A stretch of DNA of 64,000 nt from Candidatus Coproplasma stercoravium (GCA_018713165.1 DVFR01000021.1:1-64000); one strand, 5' to 3'. Numbered from the stretch's first letter, positions 18,438 through 27,512 are shown. Notes: generated by a model from the letters alone, not told the origin. A program made the numbers and translations.

Positions 18438-19503
18438 GATATCTGCCCTCCTTTATGTTGAGTATGAATTTATCGAAAAGGAAGGACGCGTCCATGGGAC
18501 CGCCGCACGCCTCGGGGTGGAACTGCACCGTGTATGCGTTGAGTTCGGGATATTCGAAGCCCTCGCAGGTGCCGTCGTTGGCGTTTACAAAGCTGAGCTT
18601 GCCGCCCTCTACGCTCGAGGAGATAACCTCATAGCCGTGGTTCTGGCTGGAGATATACACCCTGCCCGTGTCGAGATTTTTTACGGGCTGGTTCGAGCCG
18701 CGGTGTCCGTACTTCATCTTCTTGGTCTTGCCGCCCATCGCAAGCGCGAAGAGCTGATGGCCGAGGCAGATGCCGAATACGGGAAGCCTGCCTGCAAGTT
18801 TGCGGATATTGGATATAACTTCGGTATTTTCAGAGGGGTCGCCGGGGCCGTTGGTGAGCATAAGACCCTGCGGTTCGAGCGCAAGAATCTGCTCGGCGGT
18901 GTAGTACGAAGGCACCTTCATGCAATAGCAGCCGCGGTTTGCAAGCTCGCGCATTATGTTGCGCTTTGCGCCGAAGTCCCATACGGCAACCCTTATTCCA
19001 TCGGGGTCGCCGAGGTATTCAACCTCGCTGCAGGTAACCGATTTTACTGCGTCCTTTATCCTGTACGCGCAAACTTCCGTCAAATCTTTGAGCGGTTTTT
19101 TGGTTATGGCGGCATTCATAACGCCCGCCTCTCTCACAATTTTGGTGAGCTCGCGGGTGTCTATTCCGTAAATTCCGGGTATGCCGTTCTTTTTGAGGAA
19201 CTCGTCGATTGTTCCCCCGCACCTGAAGTTGGAGGGTGCGTCGCATTTCTCTCTCACGATGTAGGCAGTGACCCACGGCTTTTTGCTCTCCATGTCAGCT
19301 TCAATCATGCCGTAATTGCCTATGAGCGGGAATGTCTGCGTGACTATCTGCCCGTAGTAGCTCGGGTCGGTCAGAGTTTCGATATAGCCCGTCATGCCGG
19401 TAGTGAACACGAGTTCGCCAACGACTTCCTTTTCGGCGCCGAACGAATACCCCGTGAACTGTCTGCCGTTTTCAAGCGTCAAATAAACTTTGCTGTTTTT
19501 CAT
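18430..19503 (-). CDS. carA: Carbamoyl-phosphate synthase small subunit (glutaminase)
   Basis: 357 residues. It has the N-terminal CarA-specific domain (YLTLENGRQFTGYSFGAEKEVVGE) and a C-terminal class I glutamine amidotransferase domain with the nucleophile in FGICLGHQLFALAMGG and the His/Glu pair near QFHPEACGGP. It hydrolyses glutamine and channels ammonia to CarB. AAGGAAG precedes the ATG by 5 bases. It lies downstream of argF in what seems one transcript, so the enzyme is probably controlled with arginine synthesis. Confidence 0.96.
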   Translation of the reverse strand: MKNSKVYLTLENGRQFTGYSFGAEKEVVGELVFTTGMTGYIETLTDPSYYGQIVTQTFPLIGNYGMIEADMESKKPWVTAYIVREKCDAPSNFRCGGTIDEFLKKNGIPGIYGIDTRELTKIVREAGVMNAAITKKPLKDLTEVCAYRIKDAVKSVTCSEVEYLGDPDGIRVAVWDFGAKRNIMRELANRGCYCMKVPSYYTAEQILALEPQGLMLTNGPGDPSENTEVISNIRKLAGRLPVFGICLGHQLFALAMGGKTKKMKYGHRGSNQPVKNLDTGRVYISSQNHGYEVISSSVEGGKLSFVNANDGTCEGFEYPELNAYTVQFHPEACGGPMDASFLFDKFILNIKEGRYHA

Positions 19504-19677
19504 CTATACTTCCTTTTCATGCCTATCCGACGGTTGCCGTGCGGCAACCGCCTGATAAACGGATTTTTTTACGGGAGGTTAAATAAATAATCTGAGTAAC
19601 TGAATTTGCAAATGCCGCCTTTGGAGCTGGCTCAAACTATAAGCGCTCGGTTAAATAATTAACAACTGAGCGGCTTT
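19504..19677 (-). other. Intercistronic region argF-carA with hairpin
   Basis: 174 bases without a gene. A perfect 8-bp stem CGGTTGCC/GGCAACCG with a 4-base loop lies at 19531-19550, 27 bases before carA. It has no following T-run on the coding strand. No pyrimidine attenuator or riboswitch fold was recognised. Confidence 0.5.
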
Positions 19678-20580
19678 TTATCTCATGAGTTTTACCATAA
19701 CAGCTTTCTGCGCGTGCAGCCTGTTTTCAGCTTCGTCGAATATCTCCTTGGCGTGCGCTTCGAGAACGCCGTCGGTAATCTCTTCGCCGCGGTGGGCAGG
19801 CAGGCAGTGCATGACCATAACGTCGTCCTTTGCCGCCTTTATGTTCTTTTCGTTTATCTGGAAGCCCTTGAACGCGTTCTCGCGCTCGGCCTTCTCCTTT
19901 TCCTGACCCATCGACGCCCACACGTCGGTATAGAGCACGTCGGCGCCCGATATCGCCTCTTCGACGTCGGAAGTTACGGTTAAAAGCCCGCTCTCCTTGC
20001 CCCATTTTACAAGCTCGGCGTCGGGCTCGTAGCCCTTCGGGCAGGCAACGGTAAAGCTCATTCCCGTTTTAACGGCGCCCACTATAAGGCTGTTCGCCAT
20101 ATTGTTGCCGTCGCCGACGAACGCCATTTTGAGCCCCTTGAACGTGCCCTTGTACTCCCTTATCGTCATAAGGTCGGCAAGCACCTGGCAGGGGTGGCAA
20201 TAGTCGGTAAGTCCGTTTATTATGGGAATGGAACCGTATTTTGCAAGGTCTTCGACTTCCTGCTGGGCGAAGGTACGAATCATTATGCCGTCGAGATAGC
20301 GCGAGAGGACGCGCGCCGTATCCTTTACGGGCTCGCCCCTGCCAATCTGCAGGTCGTTGCTCGACAAAAAGAGCGCGTAGCCCCCGAGCTCGTACATTCC
20401 CACTTCGAACGACACCCTCGTGCGGGTGGACGCCTTCTGGAAAATCATGCCGAGCTTTTTGCCCTTTAAGTAATCTTTCTGTATTCCGTTATTCCTTTCG
20501 AATTTGAGCTGGTCGGCGAGGTTGAGTATGGAAAGAATATCCTCCCTCGAAAGGTCGCCGAGTCTAAGTAAATGTTTCAT
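19678..20580 (-). CDS. argF: Ornithine carbamoyltransferase
   Basis: 300 residues, typical length. The carbamoyl phosphate loop is KASTRTRVSFEVG (STRTR motif). HPCQVLADLMTI (HPxQ), the SMG-like segment in VWASMGQEKEK and HCLPAHRGEEI (HCLP) bind carbamoyl phosphate and ornithine. The product is citrulline. The start overlaps the end of argD by 4 bases. It sits directly upstream of carAB, which makes its co-substrate. Confidence 0.96.
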   Translation of the reverse strand: MKHLLRLGDLSREDILSILNLADQLKFERNNGIQKDYLKGKKLGMIFQKASTRTRVSFEVGMYELGGYALFLSSNDLQIGRGEPVKDTARVLSRYLDGIMIRTFAQQEVEDLAKYGSIPIINGLTDYCHPCQVLADLMTIREYKGTFKGLKMAFVGDGNNMANSLIVGAVKTGMSFTVACPKGYEPDAELVKWGKESGLLTVTSDVEEAISGADVLYTDVWASMGQEKEKAERENAFKGFQINEKNIKAAKDDVMVMHCLPAHRGEEITDGVLEAHAKEIFDEAENRLHAQKAVMVKLMR

Positions 20581-21743
20581 TCGCTTATAACCTCGCTTAA
20601 AATTTTGAGCGCAAAGTCAATTTCGTCTTTGCTTATATTCAGGGGCGGCAGAAGGCGCACTTTTGAGTGTGCCGTGAGCACCAGAAGCCCCTTATCGATG
20701 CATTTTTTTGCAATTTCGGAGGCGGGTTTTGCGGTTTTGATGCCTATCATGAGCCCCATGCCGCTCACTTCCTCCACGCCTTCAATCTTCTCCAATCCCG
20801 TCTTAAAATACTCGCCCTTTTCGCGCACGGAAAGCAGGAGCTTTTCGTCTATTCTTCCGATTATACTGCACGCGCCCGCGCAAACCACGGGGTTGCCGCC
20901 GAAAGTAGAACCGTGGTCGCCGAATCCGAACACGTTTTCACACTTATCAAAGAGCATGCACGCGCCTATCGGAAGTCCGCCGCCCAGTCCCTTTGCCGTG
21001 GTGACTATGTCGGGAGAAATGCCGTACGCCTGGTAGGCATACAGATAGCCCGTTCTGCCGTTGCCCGTCTGTACTTCGTCGCAGATAAGCAGGATATCGC
21101 GCTCCTTGCAGAGCTTTTCGACAGACTTTACGAAATCTTTATCGAGCGTATTTACCCCGCTCTCGCCCTGGATGCATTCAATCATTACGGCGCAGGTGTT
21201 TTCGTTTACGCACTTTTCAACGCCCTCCGTCGTGGGCTCGGCGTACACGAACCCTGCGGGGAAAGGGCCGTAATACTTATGGAACGCGTCCTGCCCCGTC
21301 GCGGCGAGAGTTGCGAGAGTTCTGCCGTGAAAGGAATCTTTTAAAGTAATTATCTCCTTTCTCTTTTCGCCGTGGTGAACTTCGCCGTATTTGCGCGCCG
21401 CTTTAATGGCACATTCGTTGGCCTCGGCGCCGCTGTTGCCGAAGAACACCTTCTTCGCGCCCGTCTTTTCGCACAAAAGTTTTGCAAGGCGCGCCTGCGG
21501 CTCGGTGTAAAAGAGGTTGCTCGTGTGCTGAACGCTGTTAAGCTGGGCAATAACCGCATTCTTCCACTCCTCGTCGTTTATGCCGAAAATATCCACCGCA
21601 ATGCCGCTGCCGCAGTCGACGTATTCCTTGCCGTCGTAGTCGTAGAGGCGGCACCCCCTGCCCTCTTTAAATGCCACGCGGAAGCGTGCGTATGTCCCCG
21701 CTATATATTGCTTATCCTCATCTATAATATTTTTTCCGTCCAT
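20577..21743 (-). CDS. argD: Acetylornithine aminotransferase
   Basis: Class III PLP aminotransferase. The preferred start is the ATG at 21743 (MDGKNIIDEDKQYIAGTYARF, 388 residues) with GGTGA just upstream. A TTG 39 bases earlier would add residues with no family similarity. FGNSGAEANECAIKAAR binds PLP phosphate, ICDEVQTGNGRTG is the aspartate motif and TTAKGLGGGLPIGA holds the PLP lysine. It converts N-acetylglutamate semialdehyde to N-acetylornithine. Confidence 0.95.
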   Translation of the reverse strand: MDGKNIIDEDKQYIAGTYARFRVAFKEGRGCRLYDYDGKEYVDCGSGIAVDIFGINDEEWKNAVIAQLNSVQHTSNLFYTEPQARLAKLLCEKTGAKKVFFGNSGAEANECAIKAARKYGEVHHGEKRKEIITLKDSFHGRTLATLAATGQDAFHKYYGPFPAGFVYAEPTTEGVEKCVNENTCAVMIECIQGESGVNTLDKDFVKSVEKLCKERDILLICDEVQTGNGRTGYLYAYQAYGISPDIVTTAKGLGGGLPIGACMLFDKCENVFGFGDHGSTFGGNPVVCAGACSIIGRIDEKLLLSVREKGEYFKTGLEKIEGVEEVSGMGLMIGIKTAKPASEIAKKCIDKGLLVLTAHSKVRLLPPLNISKDEIDFALKILSEVISE

Positions 21744-21772
21744 CTCGTCACCGTAAACCAATAATTCGGCAA

Positions 21773-21789
21773 GGGGCGGCAATCGCCCC
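21773..21789 (-). repeat. Small hairpin before argD
   Basis: 6-bp stem GGGGCG/CGCCCC, 30 bases upstream of the argD ATG, following the terminator-like hairpin after argB. Confidence 0.45.
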
Positions 21790-21804
21790 GAATACTAAAA
21801 TAAA

Positions 21805-21830
21805 GACTGATTTAAAAGGATAAATCAGTC
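21805..21830 (-). terminator. Terminator-like hairpin between argB and argD
   Basis: Perfect 10-bp inverted repeat GACTGATTTA/TAAATCAGTC with a 6-base loop, overlapping the argB stop. It is followed on the minus strand by TTTATTTTAG, so it could act as a partial terminator that lowers expression of argD-argF-carAB. Confidence 0.5.
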
Positions 21831-22677
21831 AACTGTAAAACATGGTGCCGCTGCCTTCTTCAGACAAAATTTCCACCAAAATGGAATGGTAAACCCTGCC
21901 GTCGGTTATGAACACCTTGTTCACGCCGCGGCGTATGGCTTCCTTGCAGCAATCTATTTTGGGTATCATGCCGCCCGATATTATGCCCTGCTTTACGAGC
22001 GCGGGAATATCGGACACGTATACCTTTTTTATAAGGCTGTCGGGGTCGTCTTTATCCTCCATAAGCCCCTTTATGTCGGTCATTAAAATGAGGCTCTCCG
22101 CCCCAATCGCCCCGGCTATCGCCGCCGCGGCCGTGTCGGCGTTTATGTTATAAATATTTCCGCCGTCGTCGAAACCAATCGGGGAAATGACGGGAACATA
22201 GCCGAGGCTGAGCATATCCTTTATGACGCCCGCGTCGACATTTACAATCCTGCCCACATAGCCGAGGTCCTCGGAGACCTTTTCGCATTTAAGCATGTGT
22301 CCGTCTTCGCCGCAAAGGCCGATTGCTTTGCCGCCCGCCGCGCAGAGAAGGTCGACGAGCGATTTATTCACCTTGCCTGCAAGCGCCATGCGGGCTATTT
22401 CGGCAGTTTCGGCGTCGGTATAGCGCAGTCCGTTCACAAATTTGGGCGTTATGCCCATCTTTTTGGAAATATCGGAAATCTCGGGGCCGCCGCCGTGGAC
22501 GAGCACGACTTTGATTCCGAGGGCGCTGAGCACTGCGACGTCGTTCATTACAGCAAATTTGAGCTTGCCGTCGGTCATCGCGTTGCCGCCGTATTTTATA
22601 ACTATAATCTTGTTATAGTATTTTTTGATGTACGGCAGAGCCTCAACCAAAAACTCAGCCTGTTCCTGTTTATCCAT
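21829..22677 (-). CDS. argB: Acetylglutamate kinase
   Basis: 282 residues of the amino acid kinase family. The N-terminal IVIKYGGNAMTDGKLK carries the catalytic Lys and GGNA motif, LVHGGGPEISDISKKMG is the substrate loop and MIPKIDCCKEAIRRGVNKVFITDGR the C-terminal nucleotide region. It phosphorylates N-acetylglutamate. Residues of the form found in arginine-sensitive hexameric enzymes (N-terminal helix EQAEFLVEALPYIKKYYNK) are present, so feedback inhibition by arginine is plausible. CGGAG lies 5 bases before the ATG. Confidence 0.96.
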   Translation of the reverse strand: MDKQEQAEFLVEALPYIKKYYNKIIVIKYGGNAMTDGKLKFAVMNDVAVLSALGIKVVLVHGGGPEISDISKKMGITPKFVNGLRYTDAETAEIARMALAGKVNKSLVDLLCAAGGKAIGLCGEDGHMLKCEKVSEDLGYVGRIVNVDAGVIKDMLSLGYVPVISPIGFDDGGNIYNINADTAAAAIAGAIGAESLILMTDIKGLMEDKDDPDSLIKKVYVSDIPALVKQGIISGGMIPKIDCCKEAIRRGVNKVFITDGRVYHSILVEILSEEGSGTMFYS

Positions 22678-22741
22678 AGATTCTCCGAAATTCTGTGCCG
22701 TCTTTCCCGTTTTTGCTCTTTAATACTTAATGCGCCCCGCG

Positions 22742-23962
22742 TCAGGTGCGGTAGTCGCCGTTTATTTTAACGTAGTCGTAAGTCAGGTCGCAGCCCCACG
22801 CAGAGGCCTTGCAGCCTCCGAGTTTCAAATCGATGTTTATTTCGACTTCGTCCTTTAAAAGCACTTCCTTTGCGAATTGCTCGTCAAACGGAATTCCGCT
22901 GCCGTTCTCGCATACGGGAAGCCTGCCCTTCGAGGAACGGAAGCTTACGTCTATTCTGTTCACGTCTACGGGCTCGCCCGCATAACCTATCGCGCAAAGC
23001 ACCCTGCCCCAGTTGGCGTCGGCGCCGAACATCGCTGCCTTCACGAGCGAGGACTTGATTACGGATTTTGCGACGTTTTTTGCCATTTTGGCAGTTTTTG
23101 CGCCGCGGACGTTGCATTCTATAAGCTTCGTCGCGCCCTCGCCGTCCTTTGCAATCATCTTCGAGAGCTTTACCGTGCAGTAATGAAGAGCCTTTCTGAA
23201 CGCCGAGAAATCGGCGCCAGCCTCTTCAATCTTTTGGTTTTCCGCAAGCCCGTTTGCAAGTATGCAGCAGGTATCGTTCGTGGACTGGTCGCCGTCTATG
23301 CTGACCATATTGAACGACGTTTTTACGTCCTCGGAGAGTGCCTTTTGCAGCATCTGCGAAGATATGCTGACATCGGTGGTTATGAATATGAGAGTCGTCG
23401 CCATGTTGGGGCAAATCATGCCCACGCCCTTTGCAATCGCGCCGATGCGGCAGGTTTTGCCGCCAAGTTCAAATTCAACGGCAACCGACTTGGGAACGGT
23501 ATCGGTCGTCATGATGGCTTCGGCCGCGCTGTCGCTGTTTAACGAGAGCGAAGAATAGAGTTCGCCGATGGCGTTCGCCATGGGCGTTATATCGAGCGGA
23601 AGCCCTATCACGCCCGTCGAGGCGACTATGACGTCCGACGAATCGATGCCCGCAACCTTCGTAACGAGGGCGCACATCTTCTCCGCCACTTCCTCGCCGT
23701 CTTTGTTGCAGGTGTTCGCGTTGCCGCTGTTGCATATCACCGCCTGCGCCACGCCGTTTGCAATGTTGCGCTTTGTGACGAGCACGGGCGCGCCCTTTAC
23801 AAGGTTCTGGGTAAACACGCCGGCCGCCGCGCAGGGCACGTCGCTCACAATGAGCGCAAAATCTTTTTTATCCTTATTTTTCCTTATGCCGCAGTGTATG
23901 CCGCCCGCTTTAAAACCGAGGGGCGCGCACACTCCGCCGCTTGTCTCACGCAAAAATTTCAT
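22742..23962 (-). CDS. argJ: Bifunctional ornithine acetyltransferase / N-acetylglutamate synthase
   Basis: 406 residues. ArgJ moves acetyl from N-acetylornithine to glutamate, recycling the acetyl group, and can also use acetyl-CoA. The self-cleavage and nucleophile site is the Ala-Thr bond in DGEGATKLIECNV, which generates the alpha and beta chains. CNSGNANTCNKDG and NMVSIDGDQSTNDT are signature segments. ArgJ means a separate ArgE deacetylase is not needed. It is the first gene after a consensus promoter with a nearby ARG-box-like site. Confidence 0.95.
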   Translation of the reverse strand: MKFLRETSGGVCAPLGFKAGGIHCGIRKNKDKKDFALIVSDVPCAAAGVFTQNLVKGAPVLVTKRNIANGVAQAVICNSGNANTCNKDGEEVAEKMCALVTKVAGIDSSDVIVASTGVIGLPLDITPMANAIGELYSSLSLNSDSAAEAIMTTDTVPKSVAVEFELGGKTCRIGAIAKGVGMICPNMATTLIFITTDVSISSQMLQKALSEDVKTSFNMVSIDGDQSTNDTCCILANGLAENQKIEEAGADFSAFRKALHYCTVKLSKMIAKDGEGATKLIECNVRGAKTAKMAKNVAKSVIKSSLVKAAMFGADANWGRVLCAIGYAGEPVDVNRIDVSFRSSKGRLPVCENGSGIPFDEQFAKEVLLKDEVEINIDLKLGGCKASAWGCDLTYDYVKINGDYRT

Positions 23963-24038
23963 ATTAACAAATCAGAAGTGCCTTAAAAAAGTTATTACCA
24001 AAGCTTTTGCGACGGCTGCTTAGCCAAGATTTTTATAT

Positions 24039-24067
24039 ATTATATCCCAAAATTGCCGCGCCGTCAA
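24039..24067 (-). promoter_or_regulatory. Promoter of argJ-argB-argD-argF-carA-carB
   Basis: Minus strand TTGACG (24067-24062), spacer of 17, TATAAT (24044-24039). It would give a leader of about 70 bases before argJ. Confidence 0.85.
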
Positions 24068-24076
24068 TCGACTTGG

Positions 24077-24091
24077 TGAAATATTTATTCA
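24077..24091. promoter_or_regulatory. ARG-box-like operator upstream of argJ
   Basis: TGAAATATTTATTCA resembles the ArgR/AhrC half-site pair TGAAT-W4-ATTCA with one extra central base. It lies 10 bases upstream of the -35 box, consistent with arginine-responsive control. Confidence 0.5.
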
Positions 24092-24105
24092 AAACAACGC
24101 TTTTT

Positions 24106-24133
24106 AAAAACATGCCGCAACACGGGCGGCACA
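24106..24133 (-). terminator. Probable terminator after argC
   Basis: Minus strand TGCCGC/GCGGCA stem with a 7-base loop followed by TGTTTTT. It lies in the 308-base gap between argC and argJ. The rest of that gap (24134-24270) holds no gene and no other clear signal. Confidence 0.5.
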
Positions 24134-24270
24134 TTCATAAACGCGGGCGGCGCTTTTATAAAAAATATAGCTGAAACCAGCCGCCGCAAATTGCAAATTA
24201 CAGCCGTTTGCCGGCCGTACCTGGCGATTAAACCGCCCGCAACGCCCGAGCCGGATTGAAAATTGCAATG

Positions 24271-25203
24271 TTATACGAGCGAGAACGTTTCGTCGAGCCC
24301 GAGCATTATGTTCATGTTCTGCACGGCCGCGCCCGAGGCGCCCTTGCCGAGATTATCGAACACGCTGCACATGAGTATCATATTGTTGTTGCCGCTTACG
24401 TAAATTTTTAAAAGATTGGTACCCGCCAGCTCATTTGCAGGCAAATACGCGGGAATTTCCTCTTTTTTTGCCACTTTTACGAAATTCTGCGACGCATAGT
24501 ACTCTGCAAAGTAGTTTCTTATGTCGTCTGCACCCATTTTTTTGAGCAACAGGCTTTTGTAAAGCGGAACGGTTACGCACATTCCGCAATAGAAGTCACC
24601 CACAATGGGATTAAAAATCGGGGCGTGTTCAAGCGCGCATTCCTTTACCATTTCAGGCAGGTGCTTGTGTGAAAGCGAAAGCGAATACTGCCTCGGGGAA
24701 GATAAGAGCACGCTCCTGCCCTCCGCCTCATATTCCGCTATCATCTTTTTGCCGCCGCCCGAATAGCCCGTTACAGAATGTGCGGTGAGAGGATAGCCCG
24801 CGCCGAGAATTCCCCCTTTCACGAGCGGCGCGACGAGCGTTATAAAGCCGGTGGCGTGGCAACCGGGATTTGCAACGCGCGGAGAGCGGGCAATCGCCTC
24901 TCTCCTCTCCGCCGAAAGTTCGGGAAGCCCGTACACCCAGCCGTCCGCCGTGCGGTGGGCCGTCGACGTGTCAATCACGCGCACCGACGGGTTCTCTATC
25001 AGAGAAACCGACTCTCTCGCCGCCGCGTCGGGCAGGCATAGAAAACAGATATCGGCGGCGTTCAGCCGTTCCTTTCTCGCAGAAACGTCTTTGCGAAGCT
25101 CTTCGGGAATGGTTATAAGGTTTATGTCGCCGCGCTTTGCAAGCCTCTCATAAATCTGGAGCCCCGTCGTGCCCTCGCGGCCATCTATAAATACGTTAAA
25201 CAT
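24271..25203 (-). CDS. argC: N-acetyl-gamma-glutamyl-phosphate reductase (short, type 2)
   Basis: 310 residues from the ATG at 25203. An upstream ATG at 25236 would add 11 residues but has no ribosome binding site, whereas GGCGGA lies 12 bases before the chosen start. The protein begins MFNVFIDGREGTTGLQIYERL, typical of the shorter AGPR type 2 class. The catalytic cysteine is in ANPGCHATGF, and HSVTGYSGGGKKM is also conserved. It reduces acetylglutamyl phosphate with NADPH to the semialdehyde used by ArgD. Confidence 0.94.
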   Translation of the reverse strand: MFNVFIDGREGTTGLQIYERLAKRGDINLITIPEELRKDVSARKERLNAADICFLCLPDAAARESVSLIENPSVRVIDTSTAHRTADGWVYGLPELSAERREAIARSPRVANPGCHATGFITLVAPLVKGGILGAGYPLTAHSVTGYSGGGKKMIAEYEAEGRSVLLSSPRQYSLSLSHKHLPEMVKECALEHAPIFNPIVGDFYCGMCVTVPLYKSLLLKKMGADDIRNYFAEYYASQNFVKVAKKEEIPAYLPANELAGTNLLKIYVSGNNNMILMCSVFDNLGKGASGAAVQNMNIMLGLDETFSLV

Positions 25204-25262
25204 TTTAAATAATTTTCCGCCGTAACAAGCGGCCATGTATTATAAACCGGTTATGCAGTACA

Positions 25263-25283
25263 AAGCGGCAAACATTGCCGCTT
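25263..25283 (-). repeat. Hairpin between argG and argC
   Basis: AAGCGGCAA/TTGCCGCTT stem around a 3-base loop. It lacks a clear T-run on the minus strand, so read-through from argG into argC is possible. Confidence 0.45.
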
Positions 25284-25366
25284 GCCGCAGATACCGTTTT
25301 TTATTTGCCGCGCGCCGCTTTATTTTCGGCGCACGGTTTTTACCGTATAATTTTTTCCTTATAAAT

Positions 25367-26587
25367 TTATTTGAGTTTTTTCTCGTCGAGGAGAGCCTTT
25401 ATCTTGATGGGCAGACCGAACAGGTTGATAAAGCCTGCGGAATCGGTCTGGTCGTAGCAATGGTCCTCGCCGAACGTTGCGATATCTTCGCTGTAAAGCG
25501 AGTGAGGCGAAGTTATGCCCGCGGGAATTATGTTGCCCTTGTAGATGCGAAGCTTTACGTCGCCCGTAACGTTCTCCTGGGTCTTGTCGACAAACGCGTC
25601 GAACGCCTCCCTGAGCGGAGTGAACCACTGACCGTCGTACACCATCTCGCCGTATTTGATGGCAATGAGCTGCTTATAGTGCGCAGTCGCCTTGTCGAGG
25701 CAGATAGATTCGAGAAGTTCGTGCGCGGTATATAAAATTGTGCCGCCGGGAGTTTCGTATACGCCGCGGCTCTTCATTCCGACAAGGCGGTTTTCCACCA
25801 TATCGATAATGCCCACGCCGTTTTCGCCGCCGACTTTGTTGAGCTTTTCAATCAACGAAACGCTGTCGAGCTCTTCTCCGTCTATCGCGGTGGGAATGCC
25901 CTTTTCAAAATGGATGGTTATATAGGTGCTCTTGTCGGGCGCTTTCCAGGGGGATACGCCGAGTTCGAGTATCTTATCGTACTGCGGCTCGTTCGCAGGG
26001 TCTTCGAGGTCAAGCCCCTCGTGCGACAGGTGCCAGAGGTTCTTATCCTTGGAATAGTTGGTTTCCCTGTTTATTTTAAGGGGAACGTTGTGTGCCTCGG
26101 CGTAGTCAATCTCCTCGTCGCGGCTCTTTATGTTCCATATGCGCCAGGGCGCGATTATGGGCATTTCGGGCGCGAAAGCTTTGATTGAAAGCTCGAAACG
26201 CACCTGGTCGTTACCCTTGCCCGTGCAGCCGTGGCAAATTGCGTCGGCGCCCTCTTTTTTGGCTATCTCAACTATCCTCTTTGCGATTACGGGACGGGCA
26301 AACGAAGTGCCGAGAAGGTACCTGTTTTCATATACCGCTCCCGCTTTCATCGTGGGATAGATGTAATCTTCGATAAATTCCTTGCGAAGGTCCTCTATAT
26401 AAAGTTTGGATGCGCCCGTTTTAAGCGCCTTTTCTTCAAGCCCCTCAAGCTCCGATTCCTGACCTACGTCGGCGGAGACGGCTATAACCTCGCAATTATC
26501 GTAATTTTCTTTGAGCCAGGGAATGATAATCGACGTATCAAGCCCGCCCGAATACGCAAGAACTACTTTTTTAATCTTCTTTTCCAT
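25367..26587 (-). CDS. argG: Argininosuccinate synthase
   Basis: 406 residues. The PP-loop [20 protein letters not shown] is at the N terminus, and [15 protein letters not shown] near residue 120 and the conserved [23 protein letters not shown] block identify ArgG. It joins citrulline and aspartate using ATP. argH, the usual neighbour for the next step, is not in the window. The gene has its own consensus promoter and two ARG-box-like palindromes upstream. Confidence 0.96.
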   Translation of the reverse strand: MEKKIKKVVLAYSGGLDTSIIIPWLKENYDNCEVIAVSADVGQESELEGLEEKALKTGASKLYIEDLRKEFIEDYIYPTMKAGAVYENRYLLGTSFARPVIAKRIVEIAKKEGADAICHGCTGKGNDQVRFELSIKAFAPEMPIIAPWRIWNIKSRDEEIDYAEAHNVPLKINRETNYSKDKNLWHLSHEGLDLEDPANEPQYDKILELGVSPWKAPDKSTYITIHFEKGIPTAIDGEELDSVSLIEKLNKVGGENGVGIIDMVENRLVGMKSRGVYETPGGTILYTAHELLESICLDKATAHYKQLIAIKYGEMVYDGQWFTPLREAFDAFVDKTQENVTGDVKLRIYKGNIIPAGITSPHSLYSEDIATFGEDHCYDQTDSAGFINLFGLPIKIKALLDEKKLK

Positions 26588-26643
26588 TACTTTTTTCGTC
26601 CGCTTTAATATATTTGAAGCGTTCTTTGAGCTTCATCGCGCAA

Positions 26644-26672
26644 ATTATACAATATATACAAGTTCAAGTCAA
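26644..26672 (-). promoter_or_regulatory. Promoter of argG
   Basis: Minus strand TTGACT (26672-26667), spacer of 17, TATAAT (26649-26644), about 57 bases before the argG start. Confidence 0.85.
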
Positions 26673-26712
26673 GCGTTTCTTGTGTATATTTAAAAAAATT
26701 TAAGGAAATTTT

Positions 26713-26726
26713 TGCATAAATATTCA
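26713..26726. promoter_or_regulatory. ARG-box-like operator 1 upstream of argG
   Basis: TGCATAAATATTCA matches TGAAT-W4-ATTCA at 13 of 14 positions. It lies about 40 bases upstream of the argG -35 box. Confidence 0.6.
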
Positions 26727-26752
26727 CATTTTATTCATTTTTAAAGAATAAT

Positions 26753-26766
26753 TGCATAAATATGCA
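26753..26766. promoter_or_regulatory. ARG-box-like operator 2 upstream of argG
   Basis: TGCATAAATATGCA, with symmetric TGCATA/TATGCA arms, is offset from box 1 by exactly 40 bases, about four helical turns. This suits a hexameric ArgR on the same DNA face. Confidence 0.55.
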
Positions 26767-26836
26767 AAATTTATCCATAATTTGCACACAATACGCGCGG
26801 CAGAGGGTTTTGCCGCGCAAAAACGCGCGAAGGGTT

Positions 26837-27478
26837 TTAATAGAGCCTTATGAGAAAGGTGTATTTTTTAAGCTCGGCGCGATATCTCTTCCAGTCGGGC
26901 ATAAAGCGCGAAACGAGCTGCCAGAATTCCTTTGAATGGTCATGGTGAACGGTGTGGCATAGCTCGTGAACCATAACGTATTTCTGCACGGACTGCGGGA
27001 GCATGAGCAGCTTGAAATTAAAAATTATATTGCAGTTGCCGTCGCAACAGCCCCACCTTCCCGTGTAAGAGCGAAAGGATACCGAAGCAGCCTTTAAATT
27101 GCACGCCCGCTCGACCTCGCGGAATTTTTCGGTAAAGTATCCGCCGAGAGTGCCGACGTAAGCCGATTTAAAGCCCCTTTCGCCCGTAACGTGCACCCCC
27201 GCGCCGTCGATAAAGTTACGCGTGCTCTTTATTACGGGCACGAGGTCGCCGCCTACATATGCCATGCGGTAATCTCTAACGCTCTGCCTTGCGAGATTGT
27301 TTGCGCTGTTGAACGCCATTGCGCGCTCTATCCACCCGCGCTTTCCGGCAATCACGTTTTCGACGTCGCGCAGGCTCGCGCGCTGCGGCGCGCGCACGAT
27401 AATTTTGTTGTCCTCGGTAACCTTTATGGTGTACGTTTTTCTGTCGCTCTTTATAAGCGTATATTCATATTTAGGCAT
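26837..27478 (-). CDS. YgjP-like (SprT/DUF45) zinc-dependent hydrolase
   Basis: 213 residues of the YgjP/M48-like family. The zinc site is VHELCHTVHHDHSKEFWQLVSRFMPDW, i.e. HExxH-type helix plus the downstream His-x-x-x-Phe-Trp. SYTGRWGCCDGNCNIIFNFKLLMLP is the conserved strand before it. The family is described as metal-dependent hydrolases, and no physiological substrate can be assigned here. It precedes the argG control region and follows the thioesterase gene across a hairpin-rich gap. Confidence 0.85.
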   Translation of the reverse strand: MPKYEYTLIKSDRKTYTIKVTEDNKIIVRAPQRASLRDVENVIAGKRGWIERAMAFNSANNLARQSVRDYRMAYVGGDLVPVIKSTRNFIDGAGVHVTGERGFKSAYVGTLGGYFTEKFREVERACNLKAASVSFRSYTGRWGCCDGNCNIIFNFKLLMLPQSVQKYVMVHELCHTVHHDHSKEFWQLVSRFMPDWKRYRAELKKYTFLIRLY

Positions 27479-27512
27479 AACTGATTTCCGGTCTCAAGCT
27501 TAAAGCCGGTAA

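Noticed and set aside
18385-19590. 401-codon plus-strand open frame over carA
   Set aside because: Antisense of conserved carA, and the translation is low complexity without motifs.
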